A stretch of 64,000 bases of DNA, from positions 124,001-188,000 of the forward strand of contig NZ_JAAAKZ010000008.1 of the NCBI RefSeq assembly GCF_009905605.1, in the 5' to 3' direction. Under the pieces are notes generated by a model. The model did not search any database and was not told the origin of the DNA. It was given only the letters and a program-made list of their open reading frames with translations. This document shows, piece after piece, positions 8,910 to 18,579 of the stretch. Position 1 is the stretch's first letter. Every line of letters begins with the position of its first letter. The DNA is from Runella sp. CRIBMP. GTDB lineage: Bacteria > Bacteroidota > Bacteroidia > Cytophagales > Spirosomataceae. The translations under genes were made by a program, and so were the position numbers.

Positions 8910-10178
8910 ATGATTATTGAAGAAAAAGACCTCACCCTCGCCCGCTGTCGGGCATTGGTGGAAAAAAAATTGAATTGGGGCAGCAGTGCCGACTGGTCGG
9001 CGCAGGATTTTGAGCGCCTCAGCGAGCGAATCGCCGCCGAAACGGGCGTCAGCCTCAGCGCTACTACGCTCAAACGGGTATGGGGCAAGGTGAAATACGA
9101 TTCCGTGCCTACCCAAACCACGCTCAACGCCCTCGCGCAGTTTTTGGGCCATGACAACTGGCGGCTTTTCTGCGTATCAAATCTGACCCTTAACGGCAAT
9201 GGAAAAGGGGAGCATACCGACGAAACGCCTGCCGCCAAAATCCCCCAATCATCGTCTTTTTCGCTATGGAAAAGACGCCGCACCTGGCTCATTGGATTAA
9301 TGGTCATTGTTGCCGTTTCGGCGGTGGCCGTCCTGTTTTTCAATTATCTCAATGCCCCCATTGACTCGTCGCAGGTGCGGTTCAGCAGCCGAAAAGTGAC
9401 GGATGAGCTGCCCAATTCCGTAGTATTTGAGTACAGCATCGGCAACCTCAAAACCGACAGCGTCACGATTCAGCAATCGTGGGATCCGCGCCGACGGGAG
9501 CGGATTTCGGCGCACAAAGGCCAACATACGTCCATTTATTACTACCCGGGCTATTTCAAGGCCAAGCTGCTGGTCGGTGACCAAATCATGCAGGAACATC
9601 CTGTTTTTATCAAAACTCAGGGCTGGAAAGGGATCATCGAACAAACACCGCTCCCGATGTATCTGAGTAGCAAAGAGATAGCTCTAAATGGCAGCAGCAT
9701 GGAAATAAACGCCGTAACCTTACGAGAAAAAACGGGCCTATCTGTATTTAACAATGTGTGGACCCATTTTTATCTGGTCAATGATGTGAACCGAGACGCC
9801 GACAATTTTACGTTTGAAACCGTTTTGCAAAATACTTCGGCCAAAGAAGAAGCCATTTGCCAAAAAGTACGCATCCGAATCCTAACCTCTGAGAGTGCTA
9901 TCGGGTTGCCGCTTTGTTCAAAAGGCTGTACTTCTGACGCGTCGCTTTTTATTGGCGGCACAAATGTGAGTGGCAAAGACCGCGATCTGTCGGCTTTTGG
10001 CTGTGATTTTTCCAAGGCACAGCGTCTGAAATGTACCGTTTCCAACAAAGTGTTTACCATATTCTTAAACGAAAAATCTATTTTCACCGCCCCTGCCAAC
10101 GAGAATTTGGGTAAAATAGTTGGGGTAGTCATTGGCTTTGAAGGTGCCGGAAAGATAGAAAGCGCGGCGTTTTTATAA
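8910..10178 (+). CDS. One-pass membrane protein: HTH-like cytoplasmic domain plus periplasmic beta-sandwich domains
   Basis: The ATG at 8910 (M-I-I-E-E-K-D) is preferred over the TTG at 8895. Residues 1-80 form a helical domain with S-A-T-T-L-K-R-V-W-G, resembling the DNA-binding-like N-terminus of many Bacteroidota membrane regulators. A single membrane segment lies near residues 130-150 (W-L-I-G-L-M-V-I-V). The rest is periplasmic: a PKD-like sandwich (about 155-250) and a LamG-like C-terminal domain with D-A-D-N-F-T-F-E-T. The layout suggests a one-component regulator that senses a glycan or cell-surface signal (inference). It lies upstream of an ECF sigma gene and is divergent from the DUF2911 operon. 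Confidence 0.68.
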   Translation: MIIEEKDLTLARCRALVEKKLNWGSSADWSAQDFERLSERIAAETGVSLSATTLKRVWGKVKYDSVPTQTTLNALAQFLGHDNWRLFCVSNLTLNGNGKGEHTDETPAAKIPQSSSFSLWKRRRTWLIGLMVIVAVSAVAVLFFNYLNAPIDSSQVRFSSRKVTDELPNSVVFEYSIGNLKTDSVTIQQSWDPRRRERISAHKGQHTSIYYYPGYFKAKLLVGDQIMQEHPVFIKTQGWKGIIEQTPLPMYLSSKEIALNGSSMEINAVTLREKTGLSVFNNVWTHFYLVNDVNRDADNFTFETVLQNTSAKEEAICQKVRIRILTSESAIGLPLCSKGCTSDASLFIGGTNVSGKDRDLSAFGCDFSKAQRLKCTVSNKVFTIFLNEKSIFTAPANENLGKIVGVVIGFEGAGKIESAAFL

Positions 10179-10303
10179 TCATCCAAAAAATTGTTGAAAA
10201 AAAATCTCACACCCACTAAGTGTTTTTTGGGGTGCAGAACGTCTATCTTAAAACAGAGGTTAAATTATACGTTTCCAAGAAAAAACTTATCTTTATATAG
10301 AAA

Positions 10304-10978
10304 ATGAGACCGTTCAGGCAGAATATGCAAGAGGAGGAAGATAAGGCACAACCGCTTTTCAGGAGGAGCGATTCGGGACAATCGTCGGCTAAACAGGCCG
10401 TGCTGGATCCTGAGTTGATGATTCGAAAGGCTTTTGAGGCCAATGCTGACGCGGGCATTGCGCTGCTGTTTCAGTATTATTATCCTTTGCTTTGTAGCCA
10501 CGCCGTGCGTTATGTATCCTCCAAAGCCATTGCCGAAGATATCGTTTCGGATATTTTTTACGAGTTTCATTCCGAACACCTGTACCGGACCGTGACCACT
10601 TCCTATCGGGCGTTTTTGTTTACCTCAGTGCGCCACCGAGCCTTTGATTATGTACGCAGCGAAATGCGCCGCAATACCTCATTAGACAGTGCCAACCACT
10701 ACCTGAGCCCTTCGGCGTCGGAGCCGGATTCCATCATTCAGTACGAAGAGTTGTATCATGACGTAGAAAATGCCATCAGTAATATGCCGCTCAAACGTCG
10801 GCAGATCTATGTCATGCATCGTTTTGAAGGCAAGAAATACCAAGAGATTGCCACCGAGTTAAACCTTTCGCTTCGTACCATCGAAGCGCATTTATATCAG
10901 GCCATTCGTCAGATTCGTACCTCATTGAAAGATAAATGGCTAATGCTGATGCTCCTGGCAGGCAATGATTGGTTTTGA
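10304..10978 (+). CDS. ECF RNA polymerase sigma factor (Bacteroidetes FecI-like family)
   Basis: Sigma region 2 is recognisable around residues 60-110 (A-E-D-I-V-S-D-I-F-Y-E-F). Region 4 lies near residues 160-215, with K-K-Y-Q-E-I-A-T-E-L-N-L-S and R-T-I-E-A-H-L as the helix-turn-helix. The roughly 50-residue N-terminal extension rich in charged residues is longer than usual, and an ATG at 10325 is possible. The FecR anti-sigma, SusC with STN domain and SusD genes follow, the classic trans-envelope signalling order in which substrate binding releases the sigma factor. Confidence 0.93.
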   Translation: MRPFRQNMQEEEDKAQPLFRRSDSGQSSAKQAVLDPELMIRKAFEANADAGIALLFQYYYPLLCSHAVRYVSSKAIAEDIVSDIFYEFHSEHLYRTVTTSYRAFLFTSVRHRAFDYVRSEMRRNTSLDSANHYLSPSASEPDSIIQYEELYHDVENAISNMPLKRRQIYVMHRFEGKKYQEIATELNLSLRTIEAHLYQAIRQIRTSLKDKWLMLMLLAGNDWF

Positions 10979-11046
10979 ATTAATTACTATCCACACCACT
11001 ACCTATTTTGGGCGCTGAAAACGTCCTGCTCTTAAATTGTTTCAAT

Positions 11047-12039
11047 ATGAAAACGCAAGTGACCAAAGAAACGCTGTACAATTATTTCTCCGGAAGGGCA
11101 ACTGTTTTTCAGAAGCAGATGATCGAGAATTGGGCACAGGACGCGCAAAACCGCGAGCTGTTTTACGGTTATTTGGCCATGTGGGAACGCGAACACCCGC
11201 AATACGTGGCTGACCCGCAGGCCGCTTTGGAGCGGCATCGGGCACGCATGGCGCAGCAAAACGAAAATGAATTGGACACCGAAGAGTTGGTGGCGGAGCG
11301 GCGTATTTCATTCCGTTTAATGATGGCAGCCTCGATCGCATTTTTGGTGCTATTGGGCGGTTGGGTATTCAGGGAAAATCTATTGTACACCACCCACACC
11401 ACTGCGTACGGCCAAACCCGCACGCTGAAGTTGGAAGACGGCAGCCAAGTGGTGCTCAATGCCAACTCGTCGCTCAAAGTGCCGCGTTTTGGATTCGGGC
11501 ACCAGACGAGAGAAGTGTATCTGACGGGTGAAGCCAATTTTTCTGTTACGCATATGGCTAACCATCAGAGTTTTGTGGTAAAGACTGGGCGGGCGTTTGA
11601 TGTGGTGGTGCTGGGAACGGAATTTGTGGTCAATACCCGTCCTGCTGCTGCCAAAGTGGTGCTCAACAAAGGCAAAGTGCAACTGCGCTTTCAGGAAGGA
11701 AACGCCCAAAAACAACTCACAATGAAACCCGGCGACTTGGTCACGATGGATGCCAGTGGAAAGGCCAGTCTCCGCCAAATTGCCAAGCCCCAAAACTATG
11801 CGGCCTGGCAGGACCACCGATTCGTATTTGAAGAAACCACGCTCAAAGAAGTAGCCCAGCTCTTTGAAGATAATTTTGGGATACCCGTTGAAATCCCCGA
11901 AACGGAGTTAGCCCAATGGACGCTTTCGGGCTCTTTTACGGCCAATAATGCCGAAGAATTGCTGGAAACCCTCACCGAAGCCGCCAATCTGTCGTACCGA
12001 AAAGAAGAAAACAAGATCATCATTACCACCAATCCATAA
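11047..12039 (+). CDS. FecR family anti-sigma factor with DUF4974 domain
   Basis: The ATG at 11047 (M-K-T-Q-V-T-K) is preferred over TTG at 11008. The N-terminal cytoplasmic helices would hold the sigma factor. A membrane helix is near residues 95-113 (M-M-A-A-S-I-A-F-L-V-L-L). The periplasmic FecR domain (about 120-240) contains T-A-Y-G-Q-T-R-T-L-K-L-E-D-G-S. The C-terminal DUF4974 domain (about 260-330) contains F-E-E-T-T-L-K-E-V-A and contacts the STN domain of the partner receptor in this family. It sits between the sigma gene and its SusC partner, and 18 bases separate it from the SusC gene. Confidence 0.94.
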   Translation: MKTQVTKETLYNYFSGRATVFQKQMIENWAQDAQNRELFYGYLAMWEREHPQYVADPQAALERHRARMAQQNENELDTEELVAERRISFRLMMAASIAFLVLLGGWVFRENLLYTTHTTAYGQTRTLKLEDGSQVVLNANSSLKVPRFGFGHQTREVYLTGEANFSVTHMANHQSFVVKTGRAFDVVVLGTEFVVNTRPAAAKVVLNKGKVQLRFQEGNAQKQLTMKPGDLVTMDASGKASLRQIAKPQNYAAWQDHRFVFEETTLKEVAQLFEDNFGIPVEIPETELAQWTLSGSFTANNAEELLETLTEAANLSYRKEENKIIITTNP

Positions 12040-12057
12040 CATAAAAATTTCCTGCGA

Positions 12058-15000
12058 ATGAAAAGAACAATACAAATCCTGTTGTTGGGTGTATTGCTGG
12101 GAGGAGTACAGCCAAGTTTTTCACAACTTTTGGCCAGTGCGCAAACCGCACAAAGCAAAGACGCTCCTAATAAACCTTCCCAAAAGAAACTGAAAGAAGT
12201 TCTGCGCGAACTCAAAGAGCAGTATCAGGTCGATATTTTGTTTTTTGACCGCAACGTAGAAGGGTTGACGGTGATGAGCAACGTGGTTAAACCCAACGTG
12301 AAATTGGAGCAAAACCTCGACGCCGTGCTGAAGCCGCTGGGGTTGCGGTATAAAAAATCAAAGAACGGTGGCTACGTTATCAGTGACAAACGTGCCGAGA
12401 GGAGGTCGGACCAAAGTGAGGCACGATTTCCCGAAACTGACCTTCCAACCACCCCGAAAGCCGTAGGAAGCGCCGCCGAAAATGCCCTGAAAACGCCTTT
12501 TTCTGCCGTACCAGAAGCGGCCAAAATGGTTGATAAAATCGTAAAAGGTAAGGTGACCGATGCCGAAAAAGGCGAAGCCCTACCCGGTGTCAATGTGATT
12601 ATTAAAGGAACCCAACGAGGTACTACGACCAATCCCGATGGAGAATTTTCGTTGAGCGTGGCCGATGATAACGTGGTGCTGGTTTTTAGTTTTGTGGGTT
12701 ACGCAGCTCAGGAAATACCGGTAGGAAATCGCACACAAATACCTGTCTTACTGAAGATCGATGATAAATCGCTGGAGGAAGTAGTAGTTGTAGGCTACGG
12801 AACCGCCAAAAAGAAAGACCTCACCGGTGCTGTTTCGAGTGTTAATATTGAAGATACCCGGCTTCAGCCCAACACCAACGCCGCCCAAATTTTGAGAGGG
12901 ACCACGGCGGGTGTTCAGGTGACAGACAATGGAAGACCCGGGCAAGCTGGCAACATACGAATCAGAGGTATCAATTCTATTTCGGCCAGTACGGCCCCGC
13001 TCATTGTATTGGATGGGATTATTTACGCGGGCGGCAGTTTGGCAGATATTAACCCTAATGATATTGAATCCATTGATATTTTAAAAGATGCCAGTTCTAC
13101 GGCCATCTATGGCTCGTTGGCTACAAATGGTGTCATAGAAATTACGACCAAAAAGGGCAAATCTGGCAAACCGAAGTTCTCCTTGAATTCCTACATGGGA
13201 GCGTCAGATTATGCCTATTTGCCCAATTACAGGAACGCAGAGCAGTACTTGGCCGCCCGCAAAGACGCTGAACTTGCCGAAGGGGGCGCGGTGCCTTTCT
13301 CGGTCATTGAGTTGGCGAATATTGCCGCTGGAAAAACCATCAATCCTTTTGATGAAATCAAACAGGCGGCACCGATGTACAATTACGAGTTGAGTGTATC
13401 CGGCAAGACCGACCGAGTGAATTACTTTTTTTCGGGAGCTTATACGGGTTCAAAATCACCGGTCAAAGGAGACAATTTTACGCGTTTGTCAAGCAGGTTA
13501 AACTTAGGTGTACAAGCCACCGACTGGCTGAAAATCGGCATTAATTCGGGTTTTTCTTCTAGAGATAACTCAGGTATAAGAGCTTCGCTGTTAAACACTT
13601 CGTATCTAAGCCCTTATGCAAGTTTGTTTTTAGAAGACGGCGTATCGCCTAACCCCCTTCCTCAAAGTTGGGGCCTCGTATCGAATCCTATTTTGGGTAC
13701 GCTCTTAGATAACAATAAAGCAGTTACAAATATTTTGTTTTCCAATGCCTACGCCGATGTAAGTATTTGGAAAGGCTTATCTTACAAATTGAATGCAGGA
13801 TACACTCGAACAGACTCAAAAAGCTTTTTTTACAGCCCATCATACGCACCGTTGAACAGACCCGGTTCGGGTTCAAAACGACAGGGAGAAAATCAAAATT
13901 TGACGTTGGAAAACATTGTAAAGTACCAACAAAAAATAGCGAAAAATCACAGCCTTGATTTGACCCTGTTGTATGGAGTTTATCAATTGACCAGCCAATC
14001 GTCTTTTTTGTCAAGTCAAAATATATTTAATGATGCCTTAGGATATAATGCCTTAGAAATTGGTGAAGGATATGTCATTGATGCAAGTGCTGCCCAAAAC
14101 CGGCAAGTTTCAAGCATGGCAAGGGTTGGCTATAATATCGCGAGTAAATATTTTTTCACATTAAGTATGCGTAGAGATGGTTATTCAGCCTTTGGCGCAG
14201 GAAAAAAATACGGGGTATTTCCGGCCGCTGCATTCAGCTGGAACATAAGTGATGAAGATTTTTTCAAGAACATCAAAAAAATAGATTTCCTGAAACTGCG
14301 GGCTTCGTGGGGAAGAAATGGAAACCGGGGCGTGAGTGAATACTCTTCTTTGAGCCAAGTGGGGCAAAACAACTATGTATTTGGTAATGGTTCACCCACA
14401 TCCGTTGGTTTAAGCACCACCACCCTTGCTAACCCAAATCTCGGATGGGAAACCACCGAAAGTTTTAACATTGGCGCTGATATTCAGGCTTTTTCAAAAC
14501 GAATTACCGCTTCTGTCAATTTTTATTCATCCAATACGTTTGACCTGCTGCTCAATCAAACCATTCCCAACACCAACGGATTTGAGAATTTTTTAAGAAA
14601 TATCGGTGAAACAAAAAATACGGGCTTTGAATTAGACCTAAAAACCGTCAATATTCAAAAAGGTGACTTTACCTGGAATACGAATCTGGCTTTTTCATTG
14701 AACCGAAATAAGGTACTGAAATTGACCGGTCGAGATATCAACAAAGACGGCGTGGAAGATGATGATATTGCGAGCGGTTGGTTCATCGGCTATCCATTAG
14801 GTTTTAACTATGATTATGTTTTCGATGGTATTTTTCAGCAAGGCGAAGACCTTTCTTTAATTCCTGGTGCCAAAGCCGGTGATATTAGATTTAAAGACAT
14901 CAGCGGACCCAATGGTGTGCCCGATGGTAAGATCACCCCTGCCGACCGAATGGTGGTAAGCAATAATCAGGCTAAATTTAACATGGGTATCACCAATATA

Positions 15001-15432
15001 TTCAACTATAAAAACTTCAGCCTTTCTGTTGCTCTGAATATTAGAGAAGGTGGGTACAGTTCCAATTCACTTGTCAATCCCGGCTCTAACTTTTTTGACC
15101 AAGCCAATTTCTTGAATACACCTTATTGGACTGCTTCAAACCCGATCAATACAAATCCAAGAATAAATTACCGTAATCCATTGGGATATGGCTTTTATCA
15201 GGACCGAAGTTTCGTGAGATTACAAGATGTGTCGCTGTCATATAATGTACCCGAAAAATGGCTCAATAAAATTAAAATTTCGGGTTTACAATTGTACGTG
15301 AGTGGCAAAAACCTTCATACATGGACGAAATGGGACGGTTGGGACCCTGAATTTGGCGGCGGAGGCCGGGACCCCGGCAATAATGGCCCATTGCTGAAAA
15401 CCTTCGTAGGTGGTATTAATGTATCATTTTAG
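12058..15432 (+). CDS. SusC/RagA TonB-linked outer membrane receptor with STN signalling domain
   Basis: A signal peptide is followed by an STN (secretin/TonB short N-terminal) domain at about residues 35-115, with L-R-E-L-K-E-Q-Y-Q-V. A carboxypeptidase-regulatory-like domain (about 160-240, V-K-G-K-V-T-D-A-E-K-G-E) comes next, then the plug with the SusC motif near 280-340 and a 22-strand barrel to the end. The 1124-residue length is typical. The STN domain ties import to the sigma/FecR pair just upstream, so this receptor both transports and reports its substrate. SusD follows after 12 bases. Confidence 0.96.
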   Translation: MKRTIQILLLGVLLGGVQPSFSQLLASAQTAQSKDAPNKPSQKKLKEVLRELKEQYQVDILFFDRNVEGLTVMSNVVKPNVKLEQNLDAVLKPLGLRYKKSKNGGYVISDKRAERRSDQSEARFPETDLPTTPKAVGSAAENALKTPFSAVPEAAKMVDKIVKGKVTDAEKGEALPGVNVIIKGTQRGTTTNPDGEFSLSVADDNVVLVFSFVGYAAQEIPVGNRTQIPVLLKIDDKSLEEVVVVGYGTAKKKDLTGAVSSVNIEDTRLQPNTNAAQILRGTTAGVQVTDNGRPGQAGNIRIRGINSISASTAPLIVLDGIIYAGGSLADINPNDIESIDILKDASSTAIYGSLATNGVIEITTKKGKSGKPKFSLNSYMGASDYAYLPNYRNAEQYLAARKDAELAEGGAVPFSVIELANIAAGKTINPFDEIKQAAPMYNYELSVSGKTDRVNYFFSGAYTGSKSPVKGDNFTRLSSRLNLGVQATDWLKIGINSGFSSRDNSGIRASLLNTSYLSPYASLFLEDGVSPNPLPQSWGLVSNPILGTLLDNNKAVTNILFSNAYADVSIWKGLSYKLNAGYTRTDSKSFFYSPSYAPLNRPGSGSKRQGENQNLTLENIVKYQQKIAKNHSLDLTLLYGVYQLTSQSSFLSSQNIFNDALGYNALEIGEGYVIDASAAQNRQVSSMARVGYNIASKYFFTLSMRRDGYSAFGAGKKYGVFPAAAFSWNISDEDFFKNIKKIDFLKLRASWGRNGNRGVSEYSSLSQVGQNNYVFGNGSPTSVGLSTTTLANPNLGWETTESFNIGADIQAFSKRITASVNFYSSNTFDLLLNQTIPNTNGFENFLRNIGETKNTGFELDLKTVNIQKGDFTWNTNLAFSLNRNKVLKLTGRDINKDGVEDDDIASGWFIGYPLGFNYDYVFDGIFQQGEDLSLIPGAKAGDIRFKDISGPNGVPDGKITPADRMVVSNNQAKFNMGITNIFNYKNFSLSVALNIREGGYSSNSLVNPGSNFFDQANFLNTPYWTASNPINTNPRINYRNPLGYGFYQDRSFVRLQDVSLSYNVPEKWLNKIKISGLQLYVSGKNLHTWTKWDGWDPEFGGGGRDPGNNGPLLKTFVGGINVSF

Positions 15433-15444
15433 AACCTTAAAAAG

Positions 15445-17142
15445 ATGAAAAATTCAATTAACAAAATAACGATTATCGTACTTTGCCTGCTTGCCACGAC
15501 CTCTTGTCAAGACGATTTTCTCAATGAAGTGCCCTTGGATAGGTTCAGCCCAGAAAACCTGTTGACCAATGCCGCAGGGTTTGACGCCGCAGTAGTGGCA
15601 CTTTACGAGGGCGCAAGACAGGAGCATATCATTGCTTCTACCAATTTTGAGTACATGACCGTGGGCACCGACCAAACCCAATGGGGTCGAAATGATGCAA
15701 GAGGCAATAAAGATTATAGCCTGTTAAATTCAAATTTGGATGCCACCATTGTGTATTGGGATTGGGCCTACAAACAGATGATCGTGCGGGCTAATTTAAT
15801 TCTTGAAAATATTGACAATCCTGCTCTGACCATTGCGGATGATGCGCGGAAAAATATCAAAGGACAAGCGTTGTTTTTCAGGGCCTATACGTATAATTTT
15901 TTGGCAAATATCTACGGAGGAGTGCCGATCGTGAAAGAAAGAATTGTTGAGCCAAAATTTGATTTTGTGCGTAATTCAAGGGCCGAAGTGCTGAGCTTTT
16001 CGGCAAAGGATCTGGAAGAAGCTACGACACTTTTACCCTTAGACGTAAAAGACGGCAGAATACCCCGCGCGGCGGCTTTTCATTTGTTGAGCGAAGTGTA
16101 TATCTCATTGGGAATGGAAACCAAAGATGCCTCCCTGTATGATAAGTCCATCAGTGCAGCAAGCAAGGTCATCAACAAAGAAGCCGGTGATTATCAAATT
16201 ATGACCACTCGGTTTGGTCCGGCGGCGTCCAAACCGGGCGATGTATTCTCGGATGTATTTGCCGACGGGCAAATCAATAAATCCTCCGGCAATAAAGAAG
16301 TGATGTGGGCCTGGCAGTTTGAGTCCACCACATTGGGAGGAGGTTATTCAGTAGCCTTGGCCAACAACAGCATACGGTATTGGGCACCGGAATATGACAG
16401 GCTCCAAACCCCCAACAGAATCTTAAATATATCTCCGGATAGTTTGGGTAGGGGCATTGGGGTAAATTCACCCACCAACTACGCCAAGTATGATGTTTGG
16501 GCCTTAGACCCCAAAGACATTAGAAACTCCAATTTTAACATCAGACGTACCTTTTACTATAACAACCCAGCCGATAAAGAATACTTCGGTAAGCCTATTT
16601 TAACCCGAAAAGTGAATGGGAATTTAGTTGTTTTAAAAAATGACGGAACGCCGACCACCATTGTACTTGATACGTTAAGACAATATTACCCTTATTTCAG
16701 AAAAATTGAAGGGGCTGCCATTAACGGCAATATACTTTCGGGCAATACGGCCAAAGATTTTAGCCGAATGAGGGTAGCCGAAACCTACCTGTTGCGAGCC
16801 GAAGCTTATTTTAGAAAAGGTGATCTGGCCAATGCCGCCAAAGATATCAATGTAGTACGGGCACGCGCCAAAGCCTCATTGATAAGTAGTTCTGAGGTGA
16901 CGGAAGACTTTATTCTGGATGAACGTACCCGAGAATTGATCGTGGAAGAACCGCGGTTACGTACGCTCATTCGTATGGGAAGATTGGTGGATAGGGTTAG
17001 AAAATACAACTCAGCACCTTCTGTGCCAAACGGGCCTTCTTCTGGCAAAACCATTCAGGATTTTAACCGATATTGGCCCATTCCCCAAAAAGTAATTGAT
17101 GCCAATACGGGGGCAAAATTGGAGCAAAACCCAGGCTATTAA
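15445..17142 (+). CDS. SusD/RagB family outer membrane lipoprotein
   Basis: The lipoprotein signal ends at L-A-T-T-S-C, followed by Q-D-D-F-L. The body has SusD features: A-L-F-F-R-A-Y-T-Y-N-F-L near residue 148, V-R-A-R-A near 470, and a C-terminal L-E-Q-N-P-G-Y. The 565-residue length is in the family range. It partners the STN-type SusC immediately upstream. The substrate is unknown; the neighbours point to an acidic or oxidised glycan. Confidence 0.95.
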   Translation: MKNSINKITIIVLCLLATTSCQDDFLNEVPLDRFSPENLLTNAAGFDAAVVALYEGARQEHIIASTNFEYMTVGTDQTQWGRNDARGNKDYSLLNSNLDATIVYWDWAYKQMIVRANLILENIDNPALTIADDARKNIKGQALFFRAYTYNFLANIYGGVPIVKERIVEPKFDFVRNSRAEVLSFSAKDLEEATTLLPLDVKDGRIPRAAAFHLLSEVYISLGMETKDASLYDKSISAASKVINKEAGDYQIMTTRFGPAASKPGDVFSDVFADGQINKSSGNKEVMWAWQFESTTLGGGYSVALANNSIRYWAPEYDRLQTPNRILNISPDSLGRGIGVNSPTNYAKYDVWALDPKDIRNSNFNIRRTFYYNNPADKEYFGKPILTRKVNGNLVVLKNDGTPTTIVLDTLRQYYPYFRKIEGAAINGNILSGNTAKDFSRMRVAETYLLRAEAYFRKGDLANAAKDINVVRARAKASLISSSEVTEDFILDERTRELIVEEPRLRTLIRMGRLVDRVRKYNSAPSVPNGPSSGKTIQDFNRYWPIPQKVIDANTGAKLEQNPGY

Positions 17143-17227
17143 TCAGTAATGTTGTAAAAACATGGGTTTCCCTCGGGCAAAAAAGAAAAAAAGGCCGTTT
17201 CGGAAATAGACAAACATCCAATACCTC

Positions 17228-18562
17228 ATGAATACAGACAATCGCCGGGAGTTTCTTAAAAAAACAACCTTATCTTTTCTTCCTTTTGTGCTCCCTGCGG
17301 GTATGGAAGGGGAAAACGAAGGCGCACATCAATCATTAAAAACCCCGACCATTCTGCTGCGTTCGTCGTGGAATGACAATAATATCGGAGACATCGGGCA
17401 CACGCCCGGTACGTTGCGATTGTTGGAACGCTACGTCCCTGAAGCCCAAATTATTTTGTGGCACGCCCAGCCTCGACCCGTGACGGAGGCACTGATTATT
17501 AAAAACTTCCCCAAGGTGAAGATCGTTCATGGGGCATTTTTTAATCAGGATGAGTCATTAACGGGAGAGCTGAAAGCGGCCTTTGAACAGGCGAATCTGT
17601 ACATCCATAATTCGGGAATGCCCATGAATTATGGCCTGTTCAATTATGAATGGGGCTCGACTATGTCCAACCTCGCTCCATTTTATTACTGTATCGAAAA
17701 CAATATTCCGTTTGGGCTGTACGGACAGTCGTTTGATAAGTTTGCGCCGCCTTCGATGTCGCTTTACCGCGATGTGCTCAACCGGGCTGCTTTCATTTAT
17801 TGTCGGGATGGCGATTCGGTGAAGTTTCTGAAAGACAATCAATTCAAAACGCCGATTCTTGAATTTGGCCCCGATGGCTGTTTTGGTATTGATGTTCGTG
17901 ATGAAGCAAAAGGATTAGCCTATCTTAAACAGGCAGGACTGGAAGAGGGGAAATTTTTGGTGGTGGTGGTTCGTACCAACACCCCGCATTTGAATACTTC
18001 CGGCAAAGGCGATCTGATGAACCCTGCCCCAAGTCTCGAACAGCAGCAACAGGACAGCCTGCGGCTCGGTAAAGTGAAAGACCTCATCACGCAGTGGGTA
18101 CAGACCACCGGCCTCAAAGTGCTGATTGCGCCCGAGGCCCTCAAAGAAACAAAATACGCCAAAACCATGCTTTACGACCAACTGGACGCTGATATCAAAG
18201 CCAAGGTCATTTGTCGTGAAACCTTTTGGAGCGCCGACGAAGCCATGTCGGTCTATGCCCGGGCCCATTGCATGTTTGGAATGGAGCCGCACTCGCTGAT
18301 CATGGGCTTAGCGTTGGGCGTACCCGTCGTTCACGCCCGTCCGTTAAAGCACGGCCGCAAAGGCTGGATGTTTCGGGACATTGGCGTACCGGAGTGGCTG
18401 TTTGAAATTGACCAAGACCCATCGACGGCTATTACGGGAGCCGTGATGGCTATTCATCAAAACTACCCCGCCGCCAAAGCAAAAGCCAAAAAAGCCATGG
18501 ATTTTGTGAAAAACCGACAAAAAGAAACCATGTCGGTGGTGAAAAAACTGGCATTAACCTAA
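17228..18562 (+). CDS. Tat-exported polysaccharide pyruvyl transferase family protein, copy 1
   Basis: The N-terminus carries a twin-arginine signal (R6-R7-E-F-L-K-K) followed by a hydrophobic stretch. The mature part has the polysaccharide pyruvyl transferase fold signatures: N-N-I-G-D-I-G-H-T-P-G at 51-61, C-R-D-G-D-S near 198, G-P-D-G-C-F near 219 and a C-terminal A-L-G-V-P-V-V-H-A-R. Known members are cytoplasmic and use phosphoenolpyruvate to build ketal pyruvate on exopolysaccharides. A Tat-exported member next to SusCD is unusual and suggests a role in binding or breaking down a glycan instead (inference). A 34%-like paralogy is not claimed; only shared motifs with the next gene were compared, and the two genes are 17 bases apart. 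Confidence 0.8.
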   Translation: MNTDNRREFLKKTTLSFLPFVLPAGMEGENEGAHQSLKTPTILLRSSWNDNNIGDIGHTPGTLRLLERYVPEAQIILWHAQPRPVTEALIIKNFPKVKIVHGAFFNQDESLTGELKAAFEQANLYIHNSGMPMNYGLFNYEWGSTMSNLAPFYYCIENNIPFGLYGQSFDKFAPPSMSLYRDVLNRAAFIYCRDGDSVKFLKDNQFKTPILEFGPDGCFGIDVRDEAKGLAYLKQAGLEEGKFLVVVVRTNTPHLNTSGKGDLMNPAPSLEQQQQDSLRLGKVKDLITQWVQTTGLKVLIAPEALKETKYAKTMLYDQLDADIKAKVICRETFWSADEAMSVYARAHCMFGMEPHSLIMGLALGVPVVHARPLKHGRKGWMFRDIGVPEWLFEIDQDPSTAITGAVMAIHQNYPAAKAKAKKAMDFVKNRQKETMSVVKKLALT

Positions 18563-18579
18563 TAATACTATCCTCAACC

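Noticed and set aside
10179-10303. Terminator between the membrane regulator and the ECF sigma gene
   Set aside because: ACACCC and GGGTGC-like pieces can pair weakly, but the stem is short and no U-run follows.
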